From positions 744,001 to 808,000 of the forward strand of contig NZ_CP019688.1 of the NCBI RefSeq assembly GCF_002287505.1: a DNA stretch of 64,000 bases, read 5' to 3'. The position numbers and the translations under genes were made by a program. Within the stretch, counting starts at the first letter, position 1. Each line of letters opens with the position of its first letter. Shown piece after piece: positions 9,035 through 17,763 of the stretch. The notes under the pieces are model-generated. The model searched no databases. It saw only the letters and a list, made by a program, of their open reading frames with translations, and was not told where the DNA came from. This stretch comes from Corynebacterium glaucum. GTDB taxonomy: Bacteria; Actinomycetota; Actinomycetes; Mycobacteriales; Mycobacteriaceae.

Positions 9035-9070
9035 GTCGATAAGCGAACCGCCCAATTATGAGAATGGGCG
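9035..9070 (+). other. Intergenic inverted repeat upstream of rpmE2, beside a GTCGATAAGC copy
   Basis: CGCCCA (9049-9054) pairs with TGGGCG (9065-9070) around a 10-base AT-rich loop. Immediately before it is GTCGATAAGC (9035-9044), the only intergenic copy of the repeated 10-mer found in this window. It is followed by about 100 bases of untranslated sequence before the L31 gene. No T-run follows, so it is not a clear terminator. Confidence 0.35.
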
Positions 9071-9176
9071 CCTGAGCTGTAAGCTTTTGCGAGTCCAATT
9101 TCGCACCCAACTCAGGCACGGCCGTACGCCTACGGAATCGACCTGATGTTCAACCCTGAGGGAGACGAATCCAACA

Positions 9177-9446
9177 ATGAGGAATGACATTCACCCGGAT
9201 TACCACCCGGTGATCTTCCAGGACGCAAACACGGGGCACAAGTTCCTGACGCGTTCCACCCTGACCTCCGACCGCACTGACCAGTGGGAAGACGGCAACG
9301 AGTACCCGCTCGTCGTCGTTGACGTGACTTCCGAGTCGCACCCGTTCTGGACCGGCGCCCAGCGTCTCATGGACACTGCTGGCCGCGTGGAGAAGTTCAA
9401 CCAGCGTTTCGGTGGCATGGCTCGCCGCAAGAAGAAGTCCAACTAA
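9177..9446 (+). CDS. rpmE2: 50S ribosomal protein L31 type B
   Basis: This 89-residue product has the type B hallmark [20 protein letters not shown] near the N-terminus and [20 protein letters not shown] in the C-terminal half. There is no CxxC motif. It is followed after 25 bases by rpmF, whose AAGGAGGT ribosome-binding site lies between the two. Together with the four genes at 6.7-7.7 kb this completes a set of zinc-independent ribosomal proteins. Confidence 0.96.
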   Translation: MRNDIHPDYHPVIFQDANTGHKFLTRSTLTSDRTDQWEDGNEYPLVVVDVTSESHPFWTGAQRLMDTAGRVEKFNQRFGGMARRKKKSN

Positions 9447-9471
9447 GCGCACCCTGTAAGGAGGTACAACG

Positions 9472-9645
9472 ATGGCAACCCCGAAGTTTCGTAAGTCCCG
9501 TGCAAACACCCGCATGCGTCGTTCGCAGTGGAAGGCTGACAATCCGGAGCTGACGACCGTCAAGATTGACGGCCAGGAAGTGCGCATCCCGCGCCGGTTG
9601 GTCAAGGCGGCAAAGGCTGGCCTGATCGATGTCGAGCAGTTCTAA
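9472..9645 (+). CDS. rpmF: 50S ribosomal protein L32
   Basis: This is a 57-residue product beginning [20 protein letters not shown]. It lacks the CxxC pairs of zinc-binding L32 proteins. A strong AAGGAGGT ribosome-binding site lies at 9458-9465. It is the end of the rpmE2-rpmF unit and is followed by a clear terminator 15 bases after its stop. Confidence 0.93.
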   Translation: MATPKFRKSRANTRMRRSQWKADNPELTTVKIDGQEVRIPRRLVKAAKAGLIDVEQF

Positions 9646-9660
9646 ACTGAACTCGGCGCG

Positions 9661-9697
9661 CCGGATCTCCCAACGCGTTTGGTAGGTCCGGTTTTTT
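9661..9697 (+). terminator. Rho-independent terminator of rpmE2-rpmF
   Basis: CCGGA (9661-9665) with CCCAA (9669-9673) pairs with TTGGT (9679-9683) and TCCGG (9687-9691). The stem is followed by six T (9692-9697). It separates the ribosomal unit from the two-component operon. Confidence 0.9.
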
Positions 9698-9766
9698 CTG
9701 GTCAATTTACGGCTCAATTGGGTAATCAAGCGCAATTTGAGTTTGCTATACGTTAAGATTTATCAC

Positions 9767-10465
9767 ATGAAAATTTTGGTTGTGGATGACGAGCAAGCCG
9801 TCCGCGAATCACTGAAGCGGTCGTTGCGGTTCAACGGCTACGATGTGTTACTCGCGGAGGACGGCGAGGAAGCTCTTCAATTAATCCGTGAGCAGCGCCC
9901 GGATCTGACGATTCTTGATGTGATGATGCCGAAGCTCGATGGCCTCGGCGTGTGTCGAGTGCTGCGTGAGGAAGGGGATCACACCCCGATCCTGATGCTC
10001 ACCGCGCGCGATGATGTTGCGGATCGAGTGGCCGGTTTGGATGCCGGTGCCGACGACTACCTACCGAAGCCGTTCGCGCTCGAGGAGTTGCTCGCCCGCG
10101 TTCGCTCACTGCTGCGTCGCACCCGGGAGACCCCAACGTCGGAGGAGACCATTGAACGTGCGGCGCTAACGTTCGGGGATTTGACGATGAATCCGGAGAC
10201 CCGCGAGGTCACCCGCGCTGGCCGCCAGATCACGTTGACCCGAACCGAGTTCGCACTGCTGCTTCTTTTGATGAACAACGCACGCCGCGTGCTTACCCGG
10301 CAGCAGATCCTCGAGGAGGTCTGGGGCTACGACTTCCCGACGTCTGGCAACGCACTCGAGGTCTACATCGGCTACCTGCGGCGCAAGACCGAGGCCGAAG
10401 GTGAGTCAAGGCTGATCCACACCGTGCGCGGTGTTGGTTACGTCCTGCGGGAGAACGCTCCGTGA
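9767..10465 (+). CDS. mprA: OmpR/PhoB-type response regulator, MprA-like
   Basis: This is a 232-residue regulator starting [10 protein letters not shown]. The receiver domain (1-120) shows the acidic pair Asp7-Asp8, the phosphoacceptor Asp51 in LTILDVMMP and Lys101 in DYLPKPF. A winged-helix DNA-binding domain follows (about 135-230), ending with [13 protein letters not shown]. The start at 9767 matches the family; an upstream in-frame start adds only non-family residues. The order regulator - kinase - trypsin-like protease - mog matches MprAB-PepD-MoaB2 of M. tuberculosis and CgtSR2 of C. glutamicum, suggesting an envelope-stress role. Confidence 0.93.
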   Translation: MKILVVDDEQAVRESLKRSLRFNGYDVLLAEDGEEALQLIREQRPDLTILDVMMPKLDGLGVCRVLREEGDHTPILMLTARDDVADRVAGLDAGADDYLPKPFALEELLARVRSLLRRTRETPTSEETIERAALTFGDLTMNPETREVTRAGRQITLTRTEFALLLLLMNNARRVLTRQQILEEVWGYDFPTSGNALEVYIGYLRRKTEAEGESRLIHTVRGVGYVLRENAP

Positions 10466-11988
10466 TCCTCCGACAGTCCGCAGAAAACTACACCCGCGAC
10501 AAACACGCGAGGCTAGACAATAGTAGTGACAACGCGGACGCTGAGTTCCACCCGGCGAGTTTCTTTGGGCTGGGACTGACCACCCGCCAGCAGTTAGCGT
10601 TCTTGGCGGGTGCAATGGTGGTGGTCACCGTGTTGCTGACCTTTACGGTGGGCACGTGGGCGGTTTCGTCTGCGCGCTTGAGCAGGTTGGATAGCGAGCT
10701 GAGCTCCAAAGCGTTTGTGGAGATGACTGAGCTGCGCGAGGACGGATTGGCCGACCCGGACGCGATCCGCCAAGAAGTGTGGCGGTTCAAGACCCATAAC
10801 CCCTTCGTGCGCATTGCGGTTTCGCCCGCAGGGTCCGAGGGTTTCTACGGCGATCCGGTCCCGGTCGGTGGGGAGTTCGCGCCGCTGTCAAACGGCGACG
10901 AGCTGTCCACCCGCACCTTGGGTTCGGAGCGCGTAGTGGTGCGTCGTTCACAAGAAGGCGAGTACGTCGCGCTTTCCCAGATGATCGATCCTTATGGTCA
11001 GTTGGTGGGCAGCCTCGGGGCGGGATTGCTCATCATTTCCGGGCTTGGGGCGCTGTTGGCGTGGGGATTGGGCAACCTCGTCGTTGCCGCAGGCCTGCGA
11101 CCCCTCCAACGCCTCCAGCGAGCGGCCGAGGGGGTCACGCGCACGGGAAAGCTGCGCATGCTGCCAGTCGATGGGGACGACGAATGGGCGCAGGTCAGCG
11201 CGTCGTACAACGACATGCTGCGCACCATTCAAGATTCCCGCACACGTCAGGCGCAGCTGGTTGCCGATGCCGGCCACGAACTGAAAACGCCACTTACCTC
11301 GATGCGCACCAACATCGAATTGCTGAACATGCTGTACTCCTCGGGGCGCCAGGACCAGATCTCGCAAGAAGATCTGGCTGACCTGCAGCACGACGTGATT
11401 GCCCAAATGGAAGAAATGTCTTCTCTGATCACGGACCTTGTCGATCTGGCGAGGGAAGACGCGCCTGGCACTGTGTCGGAAGAGTTCCGCTTGGATGAGG
11501 TCATCGAGGAAGCCCTGGAGCGTGGCCGGCGCCGCCGTCCTGACGTGCAGTTCCGATACCGCGCCGACCCGTGGATCATGCGAGGAGATCGTGCGGCCAT
11601 GGTGCGTGCCCCGCTCAACATCATCGATAACGCGTTGAAGTGGTCGCCGCCAGGTGGCACTGTGCGCATTTCGCTGCGTGCCGCGACGCGGCGCGCAGTG
11701 CTCATCGTCGATGATTCCGGCCCGGGTATCCCGCCGGAGGAGCGCGACAAAGTGTTCCAGCGCTTCTACCGCGCGACGGAAACCCGCTCGACGCCGGGTT
11801 CTGGTCTGGGTCTTGCAATTACCCACCAGGTCCTCGAACGCCACAAGGCAAAGGTCTTCGTAGAAGAATCCGACGACGGTGGCGCACGCTTCCGCGTTGT
11901 CTTCCCCGGCCGCGTCCCGTCCGATCTGGAGCTGGCCGGAGGGGTTGACTCCGCTGCTGAGGTGCCGGACGCAAGCGTAGACCTGTAA
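10462..11988 (+). CDS. mprB: Membrane sensor histidine kinase, MprB-like
   Basis: This is a 508-residue kinase starting at a GTG that overlaps the regulator's TGA. Order of parts: a short cytoplasmic N-terminus, TM1 (about 45-68), an extracellular sensor of about 110 residues, TM2 (about 180-205), a HAMP linker, the H-box [14 protein letters not shown] with phosphoacceptor His272, then the N, G1 (DDSGPGIP) and G2 (GSGLGLAI) boxes of the ATPase domain. It should phosphorylate the MprA-like regulator and control the downstream protease gene, as in MprAB. Confidence 0.93.
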   Translation: MILRQSAENYTRDKHARLDNSSDNADAEFHPASFFGLGLTTRQQLAFLAGAMVVVTVLLTFTVGTWAVSSARLSRLDSELSSKAFVEMTELREDGLADPDAIRQEVWRFKTHNPFVRIAVSPAGSEGFYGDPVPVGGEFAPLSNGDELSTRTLGSERVVVRRSQEGEYVALSQMIDPYGQLVGSLGAGLLIISGLGALLAWGLGNLVVAAGLRPLQRLQRAAEGVTRTGKLRMLPVDGDDEWAQVSASYNDMLRTIQDSRTRQAQLVADAGHELKTPLTSMRTNIELLNMLYSSGRQDQISQEDLADLQHDVIAQMEEMSSLITDLVDLAREDAPGTVSEEFRLDEVIEEALERGRRRRPDVQFRYRADPWIMRGDRAAMVRAPLNIIDNALKWSPPGGTVRISLRAATRRAVLIVDDSGPGIPPEERDKVFQRFYRATETRSTPGSGLGLAITHQVLERHKAKVFVEESDDGGARFRVVFPGRVPSDLELAGGVDSAAEVPDASVDL

Positions 11989-12104
11989 CGCTTCCCGCCA
12001 TCAAGCTCTTTCACAGCCGGTGCCCAGGGTGCGGCTGGAGAATCTTTGGCAGGAAAGTTTTTCTTCGTTAGTGCAGTCACAGACGCATCGGGCATCATGG
12101 TGGG

Positions 12105-13319
12105 GTGAGTAACGCATATCCACCTCAGGGCCCGTACGAGCCAAACCAGAACTCCTCCTACGAGCCATCTACCTCGAACGCTGGTGTACAACCAGCGTTG
12201 AACGAACCTCAGTCAAATCCTGCCTCGCAGCCGAAGCGACGCTCTGGCGTCGGTGCGGCGATTGCGGTGGCAACAGTGACCTCGCTCCTCGTTGGCGGAG
12301 GCGCGGGCTATCTCGCGGGTTCCAACGCTACCCCGGAGCCGCGCGATTTCCAGAACAGCTTGAACCAGCCGGTGACCGACTTGGTGGAAGAAGCTCCAGA
12401 CGGCTCCGTCGAAAAGGTCGCTGCCGCGGTGTTGCCGGCGGTTGTCTCCATCGAGGTGATCGGTCAGCGTTCCGCAGCTGAGGGGTCCGGCTCCATCGTC
12501 TCTTCTGACGGGTACGTGCTGACGAACCACCACGTCATCGAGTCTGCTGCGGACAACCACGGCGAAATCACCGTCACCTTGAATGACGGTTCCCGGCACC
12601 CAGCGACCTATGTCGCATCCGATGTGAATACTGACATCGGCGTTATCAAGATTGACGGCGTGGAAAACCTGCCGACTTTGGAGTTCGGCAATTCGAATGA
12701 CCTCAGAGTGGGCCAGCAGGTCGTCGCTATCGGCTCGCCCCTTGGGCTTTCCGCAACCGTGACAAGCGGCATCGTTTCCGCCCTCAACCGTCCCGTTCGT
12801 GCGGGCCAGGGTGGGGGAGAGAGCTCGCTTATGGACGGCATCCAGACGGACGCAGCGATTAACCCCGGTAACTCGGGCGGCCCATTGGTCGACATGCAAG
12901 GTCGTCTCGTAGGCATGAACTCGGTCATCGCGTCGTTGTCGTCGGGTGGTCCAGGTGGACAGGGCGGAGGCTCGATCGGTCTCGGCTTTGCGATTCCGTC
13001 GAACTTCGCCCAGCGAGTCGCCAACCAGCTCATCGAATCCGGCGAGGCGAAGCAACCGATGCTGGGTGTGCAGGTCAATGTGATGGGAGACGCATCAGAA
13101 GGTGCCGTCATCGCCGACGTGCAACCGGGAAGCCCCGCGGAGCAGGCCGGGCTGAAACAAGGCGAAACGATTATCCGGCTGAATGACCGCCCGATCGAGT
13201 CCGCAGACGCATTGATCGCGGCAACGCGTTCGCGCGATTTCGGCGAGACGGTGACCCTCGAGGTGCGCGGTACCGACGGCGAACTCAGAACGGTAGAGGT
13301 GACGTTAAGTTCCGAGTAA
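12105..13319 (+). CDS. pepD: Membrane-anchored trypsin-like protease with PDZ domain, PepD/HtrA-like
   Basis: This 404-residue HtrA-type protease has about 48 Pro/Gln/Asn-rich cytoplasmic residues and one membrane segment (about 49-71). The trypsin-like domain has catalytic His143 in TNHHVIES, Asp177 in NTDIGVIKI and Ser257 in GNSGGPLVD. A C-terminal PDZ domain (about 310-404) contains AGLKQGETIIRLNDRPI. The protease domain is therefore extracellular. It lies downstream of the MprAB-like pair and is probably its target, degrading or chaperoning damaged envelope proteins. The start is a GTG at 12105. Confidence 0.93.
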   Translation: MSNAYPPQGPYEPNQNSSYEPSTSNAGVQPALNEPQSNPASQPKRRSGVGAAIAVATVTSLLVGGGAGYLAGSNATPEPRDFQNSLNQPVTDLVEEAPDGSVEKVAAAVLPAVVSIEVIGQRSAAEGSGSIVSSDGYVLTNHHVIESAADNHGEITVTLNDGSRHPATYVASDVNTDIGVIKIDGVENLPTLEFGNSNDLRVGQQVVAIGSPLGLSATVTSGIVSALNRPVRAGQGGGESSLMDGIQTDAAINPGNSGGPLVDMQGRLVGMNSVIASLSSGGPGGQGGGSIGLGFAIPSNFAQRVANQLIESGEAKQPMLGVQVNVMGDASEGAVIADVQPGSPAEQAGLKQGETIIRLNDRPIESADALIAATRSRDFGETVTLEVRGTDGELRTVEVTLSSE

Positions 13320-13342
13320 AGTGCGATGCGTAGCTTCGTCAG

Positions 13343-13936
13343 ATGAGCAGCAGAGGTAAAGGTGGAAAATCTATGACTACCGCGCAAGACTCGCTGGATT
13401 TCTTAGAACCGGATGAGGAGTTTCTCCGCGCCGCGGAACTTGAAACTGGCTCTCGGCCTGCACCCTGCGCGCTTGTGGTCTTAGTCGGCGACCGGCGCTT
13501 CGACAGCCCCGACGACAACACGCACTCGATGGTCGCTGAATTATTAACCGAAATCGGCCTCGAGGTTGATGCCGTTGTGCACACGAAGTCGAAGAAGTCG
13601 GAGATCCGCAAAGCGATTGAGACCGGTGTTGTCGGCGGCGTTGATCTGGTGTTGACAATCGGTGGCACTGGTGTTGGCCCGCGCGACAAGACACCAGAAG
13701 CGACGCGCGCCGTGATTGACAAAATGGTGCCCGGGGTCAGTCAGGCCATCCGCTCCTCCGGTCAGGCCTGCGGTGCGGTCGATGCCTGCACCTCGCGTGG
13801 GATCTGCGGCGTTTCGGGTTCTACCGTTGTGGTGAACCTCGCGCCGAGCCGCCAGGCGATCCGCGACGGCATCGCAACCATCGGTCCGCTGATCTCGCAC
13901 CTGATCAGTGAACTCGACGAACACAGCGTCAGCTAA
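13343..13936 (+). CDS. mog: MogA/MoaB-family molybdopterin-binding protein
   Basis: The product of up to 197 residues has the MoCF-BD fold with DLVLTIGGTGVGPRDKTPEA (about residues 105-124) and the closing GSTVVVNLAPSRQAI. The family adenylates or binds molybdopterin. The first 36 or so residues are an extra N-terminal arm, and the ATG at 13373 is an alternative start. It follows the protease gene, as moaB2 does in mycobacteria. No other early molybdenum-cofactor genes are present here, so its role in this operon is unclear. Confidence 0.88.
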   Translation: MSSRGKGGKSMTTAQDSLDFLEPDEEFLRAAELETGSRPAPCALVVLVGDRRFDSPDDNTHSMVAELLTEIGLEVDAVVHTKSKKSEIRKAIETGVVGGVDLVLTIGGTGVGPRDKTPEATRAVIDKMVPGVSQAIRSSGQACGAVDACTSRGICGVSGSTVVVNLAPSRQAIRDGIATIGPLISHLISELDEHSVS

Positions 13937-13940
13937 ACGG

Positions 13941-14132
13941 ATGGCTCGAGCACGCCGCCGCGCCAAGCGGACCGCGGATGTGGACTACGACCGCACGGCT
14001 GACGTGCCCCTGCAGTCAGCCGATACAACGTCTGACGACGAGCGCGTCGTCGAACTTGATGACAACGCGCCCGAGCTGCTGAGCGACCGGGAATTCTACG
14101 AGCACGAACGCCCACCCCACCACGGTGAATAA
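13941..14132 (+). CDS. Small acidic hypothetical protein
   Basis: This is a 63-residue product with a very basic first twelve residues (MARARRRAKRTA) and an acidic remainder ending HERPPHHGE. There is no membrane segment and no family I recognise. It starts 4 bases after mog and ends 5 bases before the convergent SAF-domain gene, so it is the last gene of the two-component operon. Composition suggests a small soluble, possibly nucleic-acid-binding protein, but this is a guess. Confidence 0.6.
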   Translation: MARARRRAKRTADVDYDRTADVPLQSADTTSDDERVVELDDNAPELLSDREFYEHERPPHHGE

Positions 14133-14137
14133 CCCAG

Positions 14138-14776
14138 CTACCGCGCCGACTTCAACTGCGGAATCGCGGAGTACCCGCCGCCGCTGAGCACCACCGTAAG
14201 CGGGTCGACCAACGATGCGGCAGCAACGGCCGCAGCATGCGTCTTTCGCAGCAGCACCAATACCGTGCCTTCCTCTCCCACGGTGACGATCCGCCCACCC
14301 TCAGCGATCACTGCGGGGCCGTGGCCAATCACATCGACCCGTGCGCCGTGGTGCAGCATGGGCACGATGTCCGGCTCCGCGAGCGGCAACGGCACCATGG
14401 TGAAGTCCTCGCCGGGCGGCTCCTCGGCAACTAGCTGCGCAATCAGATCGGGGCCAACAAGCCGGGTGGTGGTGACCACCTCACCAGCCGATGCACCGGC
14501 AGCGAGGATCTGGCCTGTCGCCAACTCGCTTTCTTGAATCGCGTTCGCGGGCACCACGTTGCTGGGAAGGCGAGTGGTTGTCAGATCCTCTTCGGTGAGC
14601 ACCGCCCCGGCTGCCACGGGCCGGGCAAAGATGAGCACTGAAGGGTCAGCCCGGTGGGCGTCGATAAGCATGCTCAGCCCCGCAACCACCACGAGCACGA
14701 GGGCGAGCACCCGCCGTATGACTGTGCTTCGGTGATGTCCGGGGTGCAGGAGGGCGTCAAAACGAGCGAGGTTCAT
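14138..14776 (-). CDS. SAF-domain membrane-anchored protein
   Basis: This 212-residue product has one membrane segment near residues 22-40. A SAF domain follows (about 48-110), recognisable by the CpaB/FlgA-like pattern ARPVAAGAVLTEEDL. The remainder is a compact beta-rich region with a VTVGEEGTVLVLL strand. SAF domains bind sugars or peptidoglycan-like ligands in several families. The neighbours are metabolic genes and give no hint of pilus assembly. Its stop faces the small acidic gene 5 bases away. Confidence 0.75.
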   Translation of the reverse strand: MNLARFDALLHPGHHRSTVIRRVLALVLVVVAGLSMLIDAHRADPSVLIFARPVAAGAVLTEEDLTTTRLPSNVVPANAIQESELATGQILAAGASAGEVVTTTRLVGPDLIAQLVAEEPPGEDFTMVPLPLAEPDIVPMLHHGARVDVIGHGPAVIAEGGRIVTVGEEGTVLVLLRKTHAAAVAAASLVDPLTVVLSGGGYSAIPQLKSAR

Positions 14777-14810
14777 AGGGATTAGACGCGCGCCGAGCCG
14801 CCGCCGTTCC

Positions 14811-15410
14811 CTAGAGCGGGAAGAACCCCGAGGGGGTGATCACCGCATCGACGGGCGCGTCATGCGCTTCGTGCGGCACGGCAGCGACAAACTCTGTGTC
14901 ATATACCACCGCGGCCACGGGCACATCCAGCCCCACCAACGCTCGGTCGTAGTAGCCTGCGCCTTTGCCAAGTCGCAGGCCATGCTTATCGACGGCCATT
15001 GCCGGCGCGATCACCAGCGCGCACGCGCGCAGCACATTCGAGTTGAAGCGGGGCCCTTGCGGCTCGGTGATGCCGAGCGCGCCTTGGCGCTCGGCCTGCC
15101 CGTCTTGGGGTGTCGAGGCCCACGCGAGGACCCCTTCTGCCAGCGAAATCGGCAACCAAACGCTTTGAGCGTGGGCGTTGAGGCAGGCCGCGTAGTCCGC
15201 GGGGCCCGGCTCGGAAGGCAGGGGGTTATACGCTGCGATCGGCTGGTTCAAAGCGCCGAAGTGCGTCATTGCGGCGATGGAATACGTCACAATTTCGGCG
15301 TCCAGCTGAGCCTTGCGCTCGGGCATGCGTTTCAGGGAGCTTCTGCCCTCGGCGACCTCGCGTCGGAGCTGGTCTTTTTCGGTTCCTGGTTTGCTCCGTT
15401 GTATGGCCAC
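14811..15410 (-). CDS. 5-formyltetrahydrofolate cyclo-ligase
   Basis: This 199-residue enzyme converts 5-formyl-THF to 5,10-methenyl-THF with ATP. The C-terminal nucleotide and phosphate loop is clear: LRLGKGAGYYDRAL (about residues 146-160), followed by VYDTEFVAAVPHEAHDAPVD. The N-terminal basic region (LRREVAEGRSSL) is typical. It is divergent from galU, with about 60 bases between start codons. Folate interconversion links functionally to purN and purH, though they lie 13 kb away. Confidence 0.9.
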   Translation of the reverse strand: MAIQRSKPGTEKDQLRREVAEGRSSLKRMPERKAQLDAEIVTYSIAAMTHFGALNQPIAAYNPLPSEPGPADYAACLNAHAQSVWLPISLAEGVLAWASTPQDGQAERQGALGITEPQGPRFNSNVLRACALVIAPAMAVDKHGLRLGKGAGYYDRALVGLDVPVAAVVYDTEFVAAVPHEAHDAPVDAVITPSGFFPL

Positions 15411-15468
15411 CGGTATACCTTTCTGGTCGGGTCGGAAAGCGGAGAAGCCTCAATCACGGGTAGACTCC

Positions 15469-16446
15469 ATGCCCATGCGGAATTCTAAAGAGGAGTCTCA
15501 GCAGGCGGCGCATGGCGGTGTGCGGACGGTGGTCGTACCCGCGGCAGGAATGGGTACTCGGTTCTTGCCGGCAACCAAGACGGTTCCGAAGGAACTGCTT
15601 CCAGTTGTGGACACTCCGGGCATTGAGCTGATCGCGGAAGAGGCTGCTGATTTGGGGGCGGAGCGCCTGGTCATCGTGGTAGCTCCACAGAAGCAGGAAA
15701 TCATGGACCACTTCGGTGAGTTCAATGTGCTGCAAGAGCGGCTACTCAACCGCGGTAAGGAGGAACAGGCGGAGAAAGTCAGCCGCGCCAACGAACTGAT
15801 TGACGCTGTCGCGGTGACCCAGGAGTCGCCGCTTGGTTTGGGCCATGCGGTTGGCTGTGCTGAGCCTGCACTTGACGCCGAGGAAGACGCCGTGGCCGTC
15901 ATGCTGCCAGACGATTTGGTGCTGCCAATCGGTGTGATGGACAAGATGGTGCGCGTGCGCGAGGAGTTCGGCGGCTCCGTGCTGTGCGCATTCAACGTCA
16001 CCCCGGATGAGGTGTACAACTACGGCGTGTTCGACGTCGAAGACGCTGAGCGCGATATTGAGGGCGTTGAGGTGAAAAAGGTCCGCGGCATGGTGGAAAA
16101 GCCTGCCAAGGAAGAAGCGCCGTCCACCCTCGTCGCAACCGGTCGCTACCTGCTGGACCGCGCGGTCTTTGACGCCCTGGGGCGCATCGAGCCGGGCAAG
16201 GGCGGCGAGTTGCAGCTCACTGACGCTATCGAGCTGATGATCCAGGAGGGGCATCCAGTGCACGTGGTGGTGCACCGCGGCAAGCGCCACGACCTGGGTA
16301 ACCCTGGTGGTTACATCCCGGCAAACGTCGACTTCGGCCTTCGTGATGAGAAGTACGGACCTGCCCTCTACCCGGCACTCAAGGAAATCCTCGCTGAATT
16401 TGAGGCGGAGCACCCGGAGGTGCTCGAGCGGGGGCAGCAGGGTTAA
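15469..16446 (+). CDS. galU: UTP-glucose-1-phosphate uridylyltransferase
   Basis: GalU makes UDP-glucose, the precursor for UDP-galactose, arabinogalactan and trehalose synthesis. Read from the ATG at 15469 (or 15475) it is about 325 residues. It shows the nucleotide-binding AAGMGTRFLPATKTVPKELL near residues 22-41, PDDLVLP and the GNPGGYIPANVDFGL ending. A longer frame upstream overlaps the cyclo-ligase on the other strand and is not supported. It may also supply the UDP-glucose that the UDP-sulfoquinovose synthase at 54-55 kb would need. Confidence 0.96.
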   Translation: MPMRNSKEESQQAAHGGVRTVVVPAAGMGTRFLPATKTVPKELLPVVDTPGIELIAEEAADLGAERLVIVVAPQKQEIMDHFGEFNVLQERLLNRGKEEQAEKVSRANELIDAVAVTQESPLGLGHAVGCAEPALDAEEDAVAVMLPDDLVLPIGVMDKMVRVREEFGGSVLCAFNVTPDEVYNYGVFDVEDAERDIEGVEVKKVRGMVEKPAKEEAPSTLVATGRYLLDRAVFDALGRIEPGKGGELQLTDAIELMIQEGHPVHVVVHRGKRHDLGNPGGYIPANVDFGLRDEKYGPALYPALKEILAEFEAEHPEVLERGQQG

Positions 16447-16464
16447 GCGAGAAACCACGACCCA

Positions 16465-17754
16465 ATGCGCAGCGTTGACGAGCAGCTTGAGATAGTGATC
16501 GATGCGGCGGTGACACCGGAACCGGTCCGCGTCGGGATTTCTGATGCGCTCGGACTGATGTGTGCCGAGGAGATCGCCGCGACAAAGTCGCTTCCTGGTT
16601 TCCACCAAGCTGCTGTCGACGGGTACGCGGTGCGTGCCGTGGATGTCGGCGGTTCCGCAGGGTTGCGCCGGCCGGAGCCGCGCGACGACGAGGGCGGTGC
16701 TGAAACCCCTTCGGCCTCGCGGGACCACACTCTGCCGGTGGTAGGCGAGGTAGCCGCAGGTTCGCAAAAGCCGCTCCGCCTCCAACCGAAGCAGGCAGTT
16801 CGCGTGGCCACCGGCGCGCCGCTGCCTACGTTGGCCGATGCTGTGCTGCCACTTGAGTGGTCGGACCGCGGGCGCAAACGCATGACGCCGACGCGTCCAG
16901 TTGGCTCCGGTGACTTCGTTCGCCGTCCGGGGGATGACATTCAGCCCGGAGACATCGCAGTGCGTCAAGGGGCTGTGCTCGGCCCCGCACAGATCGGCCT
17001 CGTCGCCGCCACCGGGCGGGACAAAGTGCTGGTCTACCCGCGCCCGCGCGTGACGGTCATGAGCTACGGGCTCGAACTTGTCGACGTCGAACGTGACCCC
17101 GGATTGGGCCAGGTCTACGACGTAGCTTCCTACGTGGTAGCGGCAGTCGCCGAAGAAGCCGGTGCCGATGTCAACCGCGTGGGCATCATCAACGCGGAAC
17201 CGCGCCGCCTCGCTGAGGTGATCGCTGGCCACGTTTCGCGCAGCGAACTGGTCATCATTACCGGCGCGGTGGGCGGCTCAGGTTCGGACGCCGTGCAGGA
17301 TGTGCTCCGCGAACTCGGTGAGGTGGATACCACGCGAGTGGCTATGCACCCCGGCTCCGTCCAAGGGTTCGGACTCTTGGGCGACGAGCGCATCCCGGCC
17401 TTTTTGCTGCCGTCGAACGCGGTTTCGGCGTTGATCATCGCAGAAACGATTATCCGTCCAGTGATCCGCGAGTCGCTGGGGAAGAAGGCGACCGGTCGAC
17501 GCGCGGTGCGCGCACGTTCGCTGCGGGCGATTGACTCCATCGGCGGGCGCCGCGGGTACGTCCGAGCTCGCCTCATGCGCGACGCTGACACCGGGGACTA
17601 CCTGGTAGAAAGCCTCGGCGGGGTAGGCGGGGCACCGGCGCACCTGCTCGCAGGTTTCGCCGAAGCCAACGCGATGATTCGACTGCCTGAAGGCGTGACT
17701 CAGGTGCGTCCGGGCGAGATCGTCGATGTCGAGTTCTTACAACAACGGTCATAG
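16465..17754 (+). CDS. glp: MoeA/gephyrin-like protein (Glp)
   Basis: This 429-residue MoeA-family protein has the N-terminal domain with PGFHQAAVDGYAVRA (about 45-60), the MoCF-BD domain with IITGAVGGSGSDAVQDVL (about 255-272) and a C-terminal domain IV. In molybdenum-cofactor synthesis MoeA inserts molybdate. In C. glutamicum the gene at this position, Glp, is reported to bind FtsZ and the membrane receptor GlpR and to help coordinate division. The canonical TGD of the MoCF loop is TGA here, a substitution in a catalytic segment. The order galU - glp - rimJ - glpR supports the Glp assignment. Confidence 0.88.
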   Translation: MRSVDEQLEIVIDAAVTPEPVRVGISDALGLMCAEEIAATKSLPGFHQAAVDGYAVRAVDVGGSAGLRRPEPRDDEGGAETPSASRDHTLPVVGEVAAGSQKPLRLQPKQAVRVATGAPLPTLADAVLPLEWSDRGRKRMTPTRPVGSGDFVRRPGDDIQPGDIAVRQGAVLGPAQIGLVAATGRDKVLVYPRPRVTVMSYGLELVDVERDPGLGQVYDVASYVVAAVAEEAGADVNRVGIINAEPRRLAEVIAGHVSRSELVIITGAVGGSGSDAVQDVLRELGEVDTTRVAMHPGSVQGFGLLGDERIPAFLLPSNAVSALIIAETIIRPVIRESLGKKATGRRAVRARSLRAIDSIGGRRGYVRARLMRDADTGDYLVESLGGVGGAPAHLLAGFAEANAMIRLPEGVTQVRPGEIVDVEFLQQRS

Positions 17755-17763
17755 CGTGCGTTA

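Noticed and set aside
7670..9176. A Zur operator upstream of rpmB or rpmE2
   Set aside because: I looked for the AT-rich palindrome TGAAAAT-N-ATTTTCA and close variants and found none on either strand.
15742..17232. A 496-codon open frame on the minus strand
   Set aside because: It is antisense to galU and glp, has no recognisable family and no start context, and arises from the GC-rich codon bias of the real genes.
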